Assembly (NCBI GenBank): GCA_015350385.1 | Contig: WNKI01000002.1 | Span: 3,444,457-3,508,456, forward strand | Length of the DNA stretch: 64,000 nucleotides | Direction: 5' to 3' | Origin: Aculops lycopersici | Lineage: Eukaryota > Arthropoda > Arachnida > Trombidiformes > Eriophyidae | Part shown: piece after piece, positions 33,209 to 43,100 of the stretch | Numbering within the stretch: position 1 is the first letter of the stretch | How the letters are laid out: every line of letters starts with the position of its first letter | Program-made: the position numbers and the translations under genes | Notes under the pieces: generated by a model | Told to the model about the DNA's origin: nothing | The model's database searches: none | Seen by the model: only the letters and a program-made list of their open reading frames with translations

Positions 33209-33299
33209 ATTGCAACTTTCTGTTTGTTTAGTAATTGTCTTAGTTTTAAGCAAGCGAAGACGACAGTGGAAAGAATTGGAATTTTGAGCTGAAAGAAGA

Positions 33300-33305
33300 A
33301 ATAAA
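33300..33305 (+). terminator. Poly(A) signal of UBE2N
   Basis: AATAAA 92 bases after the UBE2N stop, in an A-rich context. Confidence 0.65.
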
Positions 33306-33407
33306 CTCGAGATTCAAGCAATTTACAGTGTTCATGTGGTGAAATACAAACCAGATAAATACTATGTAACTCGAGCATTCTACACATTGACTAGATGCCT
33401 ACTTAAA

Positions 33408-33413
33408 TTTATT
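33408..33413 (-). terminator. Poly(A) signal overlapping the mRpL36 stop
   Basis: On minus, TGAATAAA: the AATAAA hexamer begins on the last base of the mRpL36 stop codon. This leaves room for only a minimal 3'UTR before the convergent UBE2N signal. Confidence 0.45.
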
Positions 33414-33688
33414 CAACTTAGTATATGCCCTGGGTACATATATCTCTTCTTGAAAGGTACATCACCAGTTGAGGTTGTCTCGCTAACTATGAATCTATGC
33501 TTTGTAACTGGTGCTCGCTCAACCTGTTTGTGTCTAGGTGATTTTGTACACAAAACATACCATCTCTGGTCTATGTTCTTGAAGTAGCATCCATCACATC
33601 GTAATTGAAGGACATCTTTGTGTTTCATCCCCCGGGCAGGTATAGTGTTGAGAAAACTCTGTCTTAGAAATAGACGAAGGTGGTTCAT
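33413..33688 (-). CDS. mRpL36: Mitochondrial ribosomal protein L36 (bL36m)
   Basis: Intronless, 91 residues, ATG at 33688. An Arg/Phe/Leu-rich N-terminus (MNHLRLFLRQSFLN) fits a mitochondrial targeting peptide. The conserved core GMKHKDVLQLRCDGCYF ... RWYVLCTKSPRHKQ contains the bL36 zinc ribbon C-x2-C-x12-C-x4-H. bL36 is part of the large mitoribosomal subunit. Oddly, a tail of about 36 residues (from VERAPVTKH onward) follows the point where the family normally ends. Either the tail is lineage-specific, or the frame simply runs on. Confidence 0.9.
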   Translation of the reverse strand: MNHLRLFLRQSFLNTIPARGMKHKDVLQLRCDGCYFKNIDQRWYVLCTKSPRHKQVERAPVTKHRFIVSETTSTGDVPFKKRYMYPGHILS

Positions 33689-34296
33689 CTTGAGCTGTTG
33701 TAGTTAAATAATATGTGGTTAGCAATCGACAATAATCATGTTAAATCTATTGGACATCCTCGAAAAGTTGCTCAAACTTGTGAACATTGTTTTGGGAAAA
33801 TAACGTGCGTCTACACGGCTTACAAACAGCACACGCTCATTGGAACACAAGAGCCACAGACTATGCGAGACATTTGGCAGACACATTCTTCCCCCATCGA
33901 CTGCAGCTTACGTATAGCATAACGTTGCACAAGTGGCTTCGGCTGTTGAGCTAAATGTGTCCGCGAATTGCACTGCAGTTTATCTATACAGTTGATTCAA
34001 CTGCATTTCGCGGTGTCCTGAGTGAACCATCAAGGGGGGGGGGAATAAAAATATGGTGCAGTGATGAGTGGTCTATCAGAACGTATGGTTTTAGCGCATA
34101 AAACGCTCCATCGCGTGAAGCATCGGATCGCGGGCGAGTAAATAATGGAGAGAATCACTCAATCCTGATGCATCAAATTAACCAATTTATTAAAAAGAAA
34201 AAAAGAACAATTGATAATTTTAGAACAAATGTCGCCCTAACGGAATTTTAGGAAAAATTTATTTAGTCTTTGGAAATCTCAATATATTACACAAGG
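33689..34296. other. Divergent intergenic region, mRpL36 to SMARCD
   Basis: A 69-codon plus frame (33713-33922) has no recognisable domain. An imperfect hairpin (33961-34013) and a run of ten G (34034-34043) follow. The AT-rich right end is probably the SMARCD 5'UTR. Confidence 0.4.
33961..34013. other. Imperfect inverted repeat (hairpin)
   Basis: The arms 33961-33980 and 33999-34013 pair as CCGCGAA-TGCA with AACTGCATTTCGCGG after one mismatch and an asymmetric bulge, around a loop of about 18 bases. The 5' arm contains AATTGCACT. It could be a structured RNA, a transposon terminus or a cruciform. Confidence 0.4.
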
Positions 34297-35517
34297 ATGT
34301 CATTCACACCAACGCAAGAGCCACAGAGCTCCGTTAAGAAACGACTTATAGATCGAGTTTGCCCGCCTAAAGTTCTAGAGATTGTACCTGAGACTGAGGT
34401 CTACCAAGAGATGCTTGGTTTTGAGAGAAGATTAGATTCTGATATAAGCAAAAAAACGTTGGACATTCAGGAGTCCATGCGAAAACCGTCCCGAGTTAAG
34501 AAGACCCTTAAAATATTTTTAACAAACTTATTTTACACCCATCACGATGGATCTCCATCGTGGGAGTTGCGTATTGAGGGAAGACTAACTGACGATCCAA
34601 GACCAAAGAGGAAGTTTTCATCTTTTTTCAAAAGTTTAGTCATTGAATTAGATAATGAACAATATAAACCCAACGATCACCTTATTGAATGGCATAGAAC
34701 TACATTAACTTCAGAGACAGATGGCTTTCAAGTTAGGCGGCCTGGCGATAAGCCGGTCAAATGCATGATTTTATTTCAACTCGAACATCAACCACCCCAA
34801 TTTAAGATTGACCCTAGATTAGCCAAGGCAATTGGCATGACCACCGACACAAGGCCCGCAATCATAAATGCAATATGGCAATATGTAAAGACAAAAACTC
34901 TCCAAGATCCAGAAGATCGAGAGTATATTTTAAACGACAAAGATTTTAAGAAAATATTCGAATGCAAACGAATGAAGTACACAGATATACCATCCAAATT
35001 GAATTCTTTACTCTACCCAACTGAGCCGATAGTTATTGAGCATCAAATTATCAGAGGCGTCGGGGAAACTCAGCGTGCCATCTATGAGCTAGATGTTGAT
35101 TTCGACAACAATGTCAAGGACTCATCGGTAACCTCAATGATGTCTAATGCAAATATTCAAGGAATTCAGCAATTAGACGAAAAAATATGTGATACATTAG
35201 AAGCTATAAAGCTCACAAGAAACACCTTTGATCTCTTTACAAGCTTTGCAGAGGATCCACATCAATTCACAAACCAGTGGCTGGCCTCTCAATCAAGTGA
35301 TCTCAAATTAACTAGTTCTACGAACGACAACAATGGCACCACCACCTCAAATGGTACCAGCAATACTGATACATCAGTAAGTAATGGTACTAGTCAGGCG
35401 GAATCCGAGGAAGAGAGAAGAGCTGACTATTATTACCAACCATGGATTCAGGAGGCAGTTTGTCGTTATTTTTACAGGAAAGTTCAAGAGCGACGAGGAG
35501 ATCTGGAAGTTTTGTAA
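34297..35517 (+). CDS. Bap60: SMARCD/BAP60 subunit of the SWI/SNF (BAF) complex
   Basis: Intronless, 406 residues from ATG 34297. It aligns by eye with the conserved body of human SMARCD1: KKRLIDRVCPPKVLEIVPET, FERRLDSDISKKTLDIQE, SWELRIEGRL, KRKFSSFFKSLVIELD, LIEWHRTT, ETDGFQVRRPGD. A SWIB/MDM2-like domain follows at about 165-245 (PPQFKIDPRLAKAIGM, IINAIWQYVKTKTLQDPEDR). It ends WIQEAVCRYFYRKVQERRGDL. The product is a nuclear chromatin-remodelling scaffold. The long Gly/Pro-rich N-terminus of vertebrate orthologues is absent and a Ser/Thr/Asn-rich insert sits near residue 350. An in-frame TTG nine codons upstream was not used. Confidence 0.96.
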   Translation: MSFTPTQEPQSSVKKRLIDRVCPPKVLEIVPETEVYQEMLGFERRLDSDISKKTLDIQESMRKPSRVKKTLKIFLTNLFYTHHDGSPSWELRIEGRLTDDPRPKRKFSSFFKSLVIELDNEQYKPNDHLIEWHRTTLTSETDGFQVRRPGDKPVKCMILFQLEHQPPQFKIDPRLAKAIGMTTDTRPAIINAIWQYVKTKTLQDPEDREYILNDKDFKKIFECKRMKYTDIPSKLNSLLYPTEPIVIEHQIIRGVGETQRAIYELDVDFDNNVKDSSVTSMMSNANIQGIQQLDEKICDTLEAIKLTRNTFDLFTSFAEDPHQFTNQWLASQSSDLKLTSSTNDNNGTTTSNGTSNTDTSVSNGTSQAESEEERRADYYYQPWIQEAVCRYFYRKVQERRGDLEVL

Positions 35518-35722
35518 TAGTGATACTCACACGAAACATGCACCACAATACCGAATACAAACTTGCTCCCTATAGGAGCTTGGTAATTGTAACTCATTAC
35601 CAATTCTACATCTCTAAAAAAACGATCGTTTACCTTCAACTTCATCTCTACTTCTCATTCAACTTTTGCCTTGCGTCTAACTCGACTCATCAATCTCAAC
35701 CCTTTCATTGACTCCCTACCAG

Positions 35723-35868
35723 TTTCGGCGGCGTCGACAGCATGTGGTCCAGGTAGTAATAATAGCAGTGGCAACTGCACCTGCAGAAGCAAAAAGCTAG
35801 ATTGTTTAGCTGATGGATTCTTTTCATCTAAACTGGCCAGTTATATTTCACAAAGAACTAGTTTTTGA
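35723..35868 (+). CDS. Orphan exon with LRRNT-like cysteine pattern (candidate)
   Basis: A pyrimidine-rich tract ending CCCTACCAG precedes a frame reading SAASTACGPGSNNSSGNCTC, then RSKKLDCLADGFFSSKLASY and ISQRTSF before TGA. C-x11-C-x-C-x6-C with CTCRSKKLDC resembles the cap that precedes leucine-rich repeats in extracellular proteins. No repeats follow, so it would be a truncated gene, an exon whose splice donor I missed, or chance. Confidence 0.28.
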
Positions 35869-38696
35869 ACTCATGCTCTTACAAAAGGATACGAATAAGG
35901 AGAAGGTAGAGCAGACAATTATTTAGTCGAATGTGCCCAAGTGTGTTTGAATGAATATACACTTGACAGTTACACCTTGAGAAACAGACACTCTTTTTGC
36001 TAGACTGCCACAAAGAATCGACTGGCACACTAGGCGACTAACCGGCGTGCAGGTAGACGGCGACACATGCAGATCGCAACAAGTCGACCCGATCATTGCG
36101 TTCATCATGCCCATTATTCGGCTTAGGGTGAAGAGAGAGAGAGAGAGAAAGGTCTTTGTTGGTAGGCTGACCATGTGTCTGTGTTGCTACTACCCCGTCC
36201 CTACGACTGGCCATCCAATTCAGCTAGTGGTAGTAGACATTCATTCGCAAAGAGGAAATGCTGACGATGATGACAACGACTACGACTACAACTACGATAG
36301 AGCAATGCTACCGAGACGACGAGATGAGAGGAGATGAGAAAGCGAATAAAGTGGTCGAGGTGGTAAGCAGCTGAGAGTTGGGAAGTAATGAGAGTGAGCG
36401 TAGTATAGAGAGTTTAATAGAGTGGAGTGAAGAGTCTCAACAACGAGTGGTCAGTTTAAATAGGTCAGCTTGTGTTGACGTTACAAGAGCCTCGAGGGTC
36501 GACAACGAAGCTCCTCGTTTGCTGGCTAACTGACACTGAAAGCAGCAGCCAATTTTCCTCTCAACAACGAGGAAAATCTCTACGTGGACCACCAACGAGT
36601 GTCGGCTCATTATATTCATATTTAGTTTGTATGTGTGCATAATACAAACAAACCAAGTTCCCTGTCTCAGGCGCTTGGTTATATAAATCAGAATTCGACA
36701 TTTAGATTGCCACTGCAAATATGGCCGCAAGGCGAGAGCGCAAGTTCCCGTCTATCGTCACTCAGGTTAATGATTGGCCGAGCTACACGGCTAGAGGTTG
36801 CATTCAAATTGATACACCTGTGAACGAATGTGAGCACAACGAAGCTGCATGAGTGTGCTCCTCTCAACAGATTGCTAGCTTGCCGAAAGCTTTCACATTC
36901 CTTCCGCTTGGTGCCGCGCTAAGTGGATGAGAGCAAGAGACTGAAACAACGTGACTTGCTTATTGGTTCTCCTTTCAAATTAAATCCAACGATAAAGTAT
37001 GAGCGACCAGTTGATTGAGGTATCTCCACCGCGCCCAGGACCAAACAGCGAGATGCATTCTCGTTGCAAATTCTCAGCTCGCTTGTCAGGCATCAGTCTG
37101 ATTTCAGCTCTCACTTCTAAGTCGAGCTAGCTCGAGATAAACCTCTGGCCACTTCCATTGGTTGTGTCGCCCCGGTTGCCGTTAATGCCACTCTCGTCGT
37201 CGCAAAGTAGTAACGACGGATGGTGAGGAAAAAACTGCGCGCAAACGAGACGAGCAGCTAAAGAAGCGATGAAACGAGAGGCGTCTTAGCGACGCCGGCG
37301 TTCGTCTTCGCCGCCACTTGATGTTGATGCTGTTACCTCAACTGCCTCAACAACAACAAGCTGCTGCTACTATTTCTGCTGCTGCTGACGATGTTGTTGT
37401 TGCCGTTGTTGCCGTTGTTGCTACCACATTAAGTAGACGATGATGCATGAGCCGAACGATTGCGGGACTTGAAGATGAATCTAGGTCGCCCGGCGGCTTA
37501 GTGCGGCAGGTAGCAGGCGACTGGCGGTAGCGTCGGCAACAAGTGGCGCTGGCGCCAATGCAACGGCCAAGATGACGGCAAAGAAGTTTCGTCGTCGGGG
37601 AGGAGCTACGGCTACGACGCTGGTGACCAACTAAATTAGAGTCTCGGTCTTGCCGCTTGCATTCTACCTGGAGCTCGCGGCCATGAGAATGAGTCCGTAA
37701 GTTTGCAGTTTTCTTTTGCTGAAGAGAGGAGTCGCAGGATTGGCGCAGCAGACGAGACCATTCGTCTTCAAAGACCGAGGTAATGGTTGCGAAGACTTCA
37801 TAGTTTTACCATTGGCCGACACTTGTGGCTCGCAACAAACACTGGATGTCGCTGCACACAGGTGGTTTGTACGAAGGCAGCGACTGGCCTGGGGACTGGA
37901 CTGCACAAACCCAAGCGAGAGCTCACCTGTTGCTTCGGCGTTCAGTGAGCGCGCAGGTGTGTAAGGCGCGCAAAACGAAGTAGGAGCAGCGGCCAAAGTA
38001 TTGGACTAACCACACCAAAGGGCGGAGACTCTGAAGATTCGAGTTTGTGGTGGTGGTGGTTGCCGTTAGTTTTTTGTGCCCAAATTTTGAGCTAAGAATG
38101 GAATGGATTGAAGCGGCTTGGTCATCGAGCTTTCGAGGCTAAACCAGCGGATGGACTCAAATAAACTCAAAGTGCTTGCTGTGGCTTCTCCATGGAGGCT
38201 GGCTGGCGCTTCGGAAACGTCGAGGCGTCTAACTGTGCGACGAGCGTATCGCTCGCATACATCGCAACCACCGACTTACCTGGAAGAGCATCTCGAATTC
38301 TCCATCACGACGAGGACTACGAAGTCTCCTGCGATGATGATGACGACGAATGCAGAGCCTTAAACGGCGGCGAGGATTTCAGGCGGAGCAACTAAGCCAG
38401 GAGTGTTGCAAAAGTGGGTGAGCTTTCGATTGGCTCGCCGCCCGACTAACTGGCTGGCTCGTTGCACCATTCACTTCTTGAGTCTCAGGCAGAGGAAAAG
38501 GAAACCAACGTAGACATACACATACCCGAATTGAGTCGACGGTTGCGCGCCTGCCAAATTGTATCAATAACTCGACTTGCGTATAAGGTGGGGGAAGCGA
38601 TGGCTTAGGCTTCCAGCTCCGGAGGCAAACAGATCGTATCGGTTGCGCGCAACCATAAGCAAGAGTAAGTGAGTTAGCATGAGAGTGAGAGAGATA

Positions 38697-38702
38697 TATA
38701 AA
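38697..38702 (+). promoter_or_regulatory. TATA-box candidate upstream of chitin synthase
   Basis: TATATAAA about 1.4 kb upstream of the chitin synthase ATG, with pyrimidine-rich TTTCAACTT roughly 20 bases downstream. Weak support; a 5'UTR exon with a donor near 38970 could follow. Confidence 0.15.
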
Positions 38703-40108
38703 GATGGACAGTCGGTTTCAACTTAAACTTGGACTGAGTTTTCATGTGTGTTGACGGGCTGTTGCGCTGGCTCCATTGCGCCAGGTTAACTTAGTCGCCA
38801 AGACCGATAAGGGAGCTACACGCCAAGTCCTCGTAGGTCTCGTCGCTGGTTTCCCCTTGAGTTGGCCGATGGATACAAGCTAACCGCTTCGTGCGCCAAG
38901 TTACGCAGATAGATGGGTTGACTTTATCTTTAGCCAGACAACAGCAACAACAACATCGACAGCATCAACAGGTGAGCCTTCGCTGGCAGGCGAGTTAAAA
39001 GAGCATTATCAACACAGACATACATGCTGAAATCTTGAGTCGAACTTCGTCTTTGAGGAAGCTCAAGCCAGTCGAGTGAGTGAGTTTGCAATCGAAGCAT
39101 TCGAAGATAGAGAATAGCAGAGAAAGATAGAGGAGCAACCAGCGGCTTTAGCGGCCAGTTAGCCGGTTAAGTCGAATCAAGACAGAGAAAGCGAGAGTCC
39201 CGTTGCTTGCGGCCAGCTAACGTTGAGTTGGTGTCGTTGTTGTTGCTGCTGCTGCTGTTGTATTCCAACAGTTTGGTTAGGCGGCGGCTGCGGCATCTTC
39301 GAGTAAAAGAGGTGAAAATATATACTGCGCAGGTTCACCTACCGAGAGAATTAGCGAGTTAGCTGAGCAGCAGGTCCAATAATAAAAATAATAATAATAA
39401 TAATAACAGTATCAAGAGCTGTAATAGTAATAACGGCAACAATCGATCGGCTTCGGGTCCCGCGAAGCCACTTACCCAAGCCAAGTGATTAAGTATCTGT
39501 TTGTATGTGTAGAAGCGTCAGCTTGCTGGACAGTATCCCGCGATTGGATCTCATTCGAGTGAAAGAGTTAGGGCACCAAATTAAGCTGCTCGGCTAACAG
39601 GAACAAGCAAGCAAGCAGGTTAGTTGCGTTTAAGAGAGTGAGCTAACAGTTAGCTGAGCAGTAGCACCGGCAGTAGTAATAGCAGCAGCCGTACACAAAA
39701 GCCGGCAAACTAGCGAGTTACATACGCACCTGCGAGAACTTCCGGCCCAACCACTTGTTATATTCTGTTTCTAGGCTGTGGCTTGCTATTAGCCTGTTGT
39801 TTGCCTCGTTAAAAATTAACACACTACAAGTGATATGAGCGTCACCAATAGGTGAGAGCATAGTGGGTGCGAGGTGGTCAATCAAGAGTAATAATAAAAG
39901 GATTGATTACAACATGCGAATTGGATCGTCGCCAGTCTTGTCACTGTCACCATTCACGATTCGATTATCATTTAGTAGAAGACCAAGACTATATCCTAGA
40001 TCGGTGATTGTTTAGTAATAATATTGAAAAGAAGAAGAAGAAGAAGTAGAAGGATAAACCTCAAGCTCATGATCTCATCTCAAGAATCTGATAATTAATT
40101 AACTGAAG

Positions 40109-43100
40109 ATGATGAACTCTCATCTTTTGGGTGATGATCTAGACGATCATCACCTACAACAGCAACAACAGCTTCTTTATAACAGCAACAATATGAATCA
40201 CAATAGCAACACAATGAATTCAAATAACGGAATGAATAATAATAATAACAACAACGGTGATAATATCAACCCACAGAATAACAACCATCAAGAGGGAGGA
40301 TACTCGAGTAGGAGTTTGATGAATAATGATCCGCCGCCGAAAGCTTGGGACGTCTTCGTTGTGACGCCAAATAACGACGAGGACGAAACGGCCGAGAGCA
40401 AGTCCATTGAAACCATACTCAAGTTCCTCAAGGCAATTACCTATTTAATAACCTACATCGTGGTGTTAGGTTGCGCAGTTATTAGTAAATTTGATGTACT
40501 ACTTATGAGCAGCATGATTAGACCTAGAAAGATTGTTACCATTTGTAATCAGGGAATTCCTGGCTTAGAAAGGGATAAACATTATCAAATTGCCTTTAGC
40601 TTAGATGATCCCGAGCGGATAGCTTGGATTTGGGCATTATTCTTTGTCCTAATTACACCTGAATTATTTACATTGTTTCGCTCAGCTCGAATGTGTATAT
40701 TTAAATCCTATAGGCGCCCAAAGAAAACAACATTTATGACTGTGATCTTATTCGAAACATTACATACAATTGGAATTGTAATGATGGTTTATGTTGCCCT
40801 TCCGGCGCTTGATGTTATTCGCGGGGTTATGTTAACTAGTTGCATTTGTTTAATACCAAGTATCTTTGGAATATTATCGCGAAATAGGAAGAGTGATCAT
40901 AGAAAATGGGGTCTCAAGTTGGTGGCCGACATTTTGGCTCTCATAGCTCAACTATCAGCTTTAGTCATTTGGCCATGGAAACATTATCAGGATACATATA
41001 ATTCATTTGCAAATGATAAAATTAGAAGTCAACATCAAATGGAAACTCTCATGATTCCCCTATCAATCTTTTTAGCTTCATTTGGTTGGTGGGAAAATTA
41101 TGTTAATCCTAATTCATCTTTTAGACTAATCAAAAAGTTAAGTGCCATAAAGAAAAGCTTAAATAGAACTAGATATTTCACTTATATATTTGTGAGCATT
41201 TGGAAGATTGCGCTTATGTTTGCCACCATGCTCACCGTTAGATACATGATCGACGGCCAGGTAAGGCCAATATTTTACAATTTTAAGCTTGCATTTAATC
41301 AGCACTCAATATTAGTGACAAAAGTGAAAATGGACGTCAACTCGCAGGGTTTTGCGCCGAATCAACCTGTTGGCCTGCCACTAACCTCCGGAAGCTCAAG
41401 CTCGGCCACCTCAAGCGCATCCGTAGGCATCGATGACGATCCCATCTATCTGACCTCACAACCTCATGTTGTTATTTATTCAATTTGCATTCAAATAATC
41501 TCAGCTTGGCTCTGCTATGTATTTGGCAAGTTCGCCTGTCGTATTTGCATCCAGAGATTTAGTTTTGCCTTTGCATTAAGTTTCACTATACCCGTTACAC
41601 TGTCTCTATTGATTGCAGTTTGTGGCATGCACTTTGAGGATAGATGCAACTCTACTCAATGGCTACCAACTTATCTATTCTGGACCTGCCACAAGATACC
41701 CTTTGTGTCGCCCACTTTAGACGATCCAAATAGTGGGAGCATAATGAATAGCTTTGCAAACATTCACGTGTTCATGTGGCTCATTTGGCTCATTAGCCAA
41801 GCCTGGATCACGGTGCACATTTGGATGCCCAGGTGCGAGCGTCTTGCCACCACCGACAAGTTATTTGTTAATCCAATGTACTGTGGTGCCCTAATAGATC
41901 AATCGCTAGCTTTAAGTCGTCGCCGAGACGAGGAGGCGGAGATCAAGTCGGAGGATGTAAATTTGCACGCAAATCAAACGGATCCTTCGATGAACTTGAT
42001 GGGATTGAGCAATAACAACAATAACAATAATCAAGATTCGTCCCAACATTATGAGACTATTAGTGAGCATTTAGGAAGCACGGCAGGCGGCGACAATAAC
42101 ACGTCAGGTGGAGGAAATGGCGGCAAGTCAGGTAAGGGAGCAAGTGGAGTTAGCCCAGGTAGTTTAATTCAATCAACAGATCACATTACCCGAATCTATG
42201 CTTGCGCGACCATGTGGCACGAGACTGTTGAGGAGATGACCCAAATGTTGAAGTCGGTATTGAGGATGGACGAGGATCAGAGTGCCAGGCGAAATGCACA
42301 AAAGTACCTGAGAATTATTGATCCAGATTACTACGAGTTCGAGGTTCACATTTTCTTCGACGATGCCTTTGAGTTGAGCGACGACGACGACGAATTGATG
42401 CAAGTCAATCGGTTTGTCAAGCAACTTGTTGAGGCAATCAACATTGCGGCAAGTAATGTGCATCAGTGCGACATCCGGCTGAGGCCGCCAAAGAAGTATC
42501 CCACTCCCTATGGTGGAAAGCTGGAGTGGATTATGCCAGGACAGAACAAGTTGGTGGCCCATCTGAAAGATAAGATCAAGATCAGACACAGAAAGAGGTG
42601 GTCGCAGGTGATGTATATGTACTACCTGTTGGGCCACAGACTGATGGAGCTACCAATTGATGTCAACCGCAAGGCTACAATGGCCGAGAATACTTACATT
42701 CTAACTCTCGATGGGGATATTAATTTTAGACCCCATGCCGTTCAGCTACTTGTTGATTTGATGAAGAAAAATAGGAACCTAGGTGCCGCTTGCGGTCGTA
42801 TCCATCCCGTTGGCTCGGGTCCCATGGTGTGGTACCAGAAATTTGAGTACGCAATCGGCCATTGGCTACACAAGGCAACGGAGCACATGTTTGGCTGCGT
42901 CCTCTGTAGTCCAGGGTGCTTTTCGCTATTTCGAGCCAAAGCTTTAATGGACGACAATGTTATGCGTCGCTATACCCAAAAGAGTGAGGAAGCTAGCCAT
43001 TATGTCCAATATGATCAAGGTGAAGATAGATGGTTATGTACTCTACTATTGCAACGAGGTTACCGGGTTGAGTATAGTGCCGCTAGTGATGCCTACACTC

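Larger units (their letters stand above)
35518..40108. other. Non-coding region upstream of chitin synthase
   Basis: The left end is the SMARCD 3'UTR, followed by a coding-looking segment at 35723-35868 (separate entry). From 36 to 39.9 kb there are GA, CTG/CAA and GAC repeats, several CAG|GTGAG-type donors (for example near 38970) and a TATATAAA at 38695. It plausibly holds 5'UTR exons and enhancers of chitin synthase, but no exon can be proven. Confidence 0.4.

Noticed and set aside
33713..33922. 69-codon ATG frame with CEHCFGK
   Set aside because: One Cys-x2-Cys is not enough for a zinc finger and the rest looks random; it probably lies in the mRpL36/SMARCD divergent promoter.
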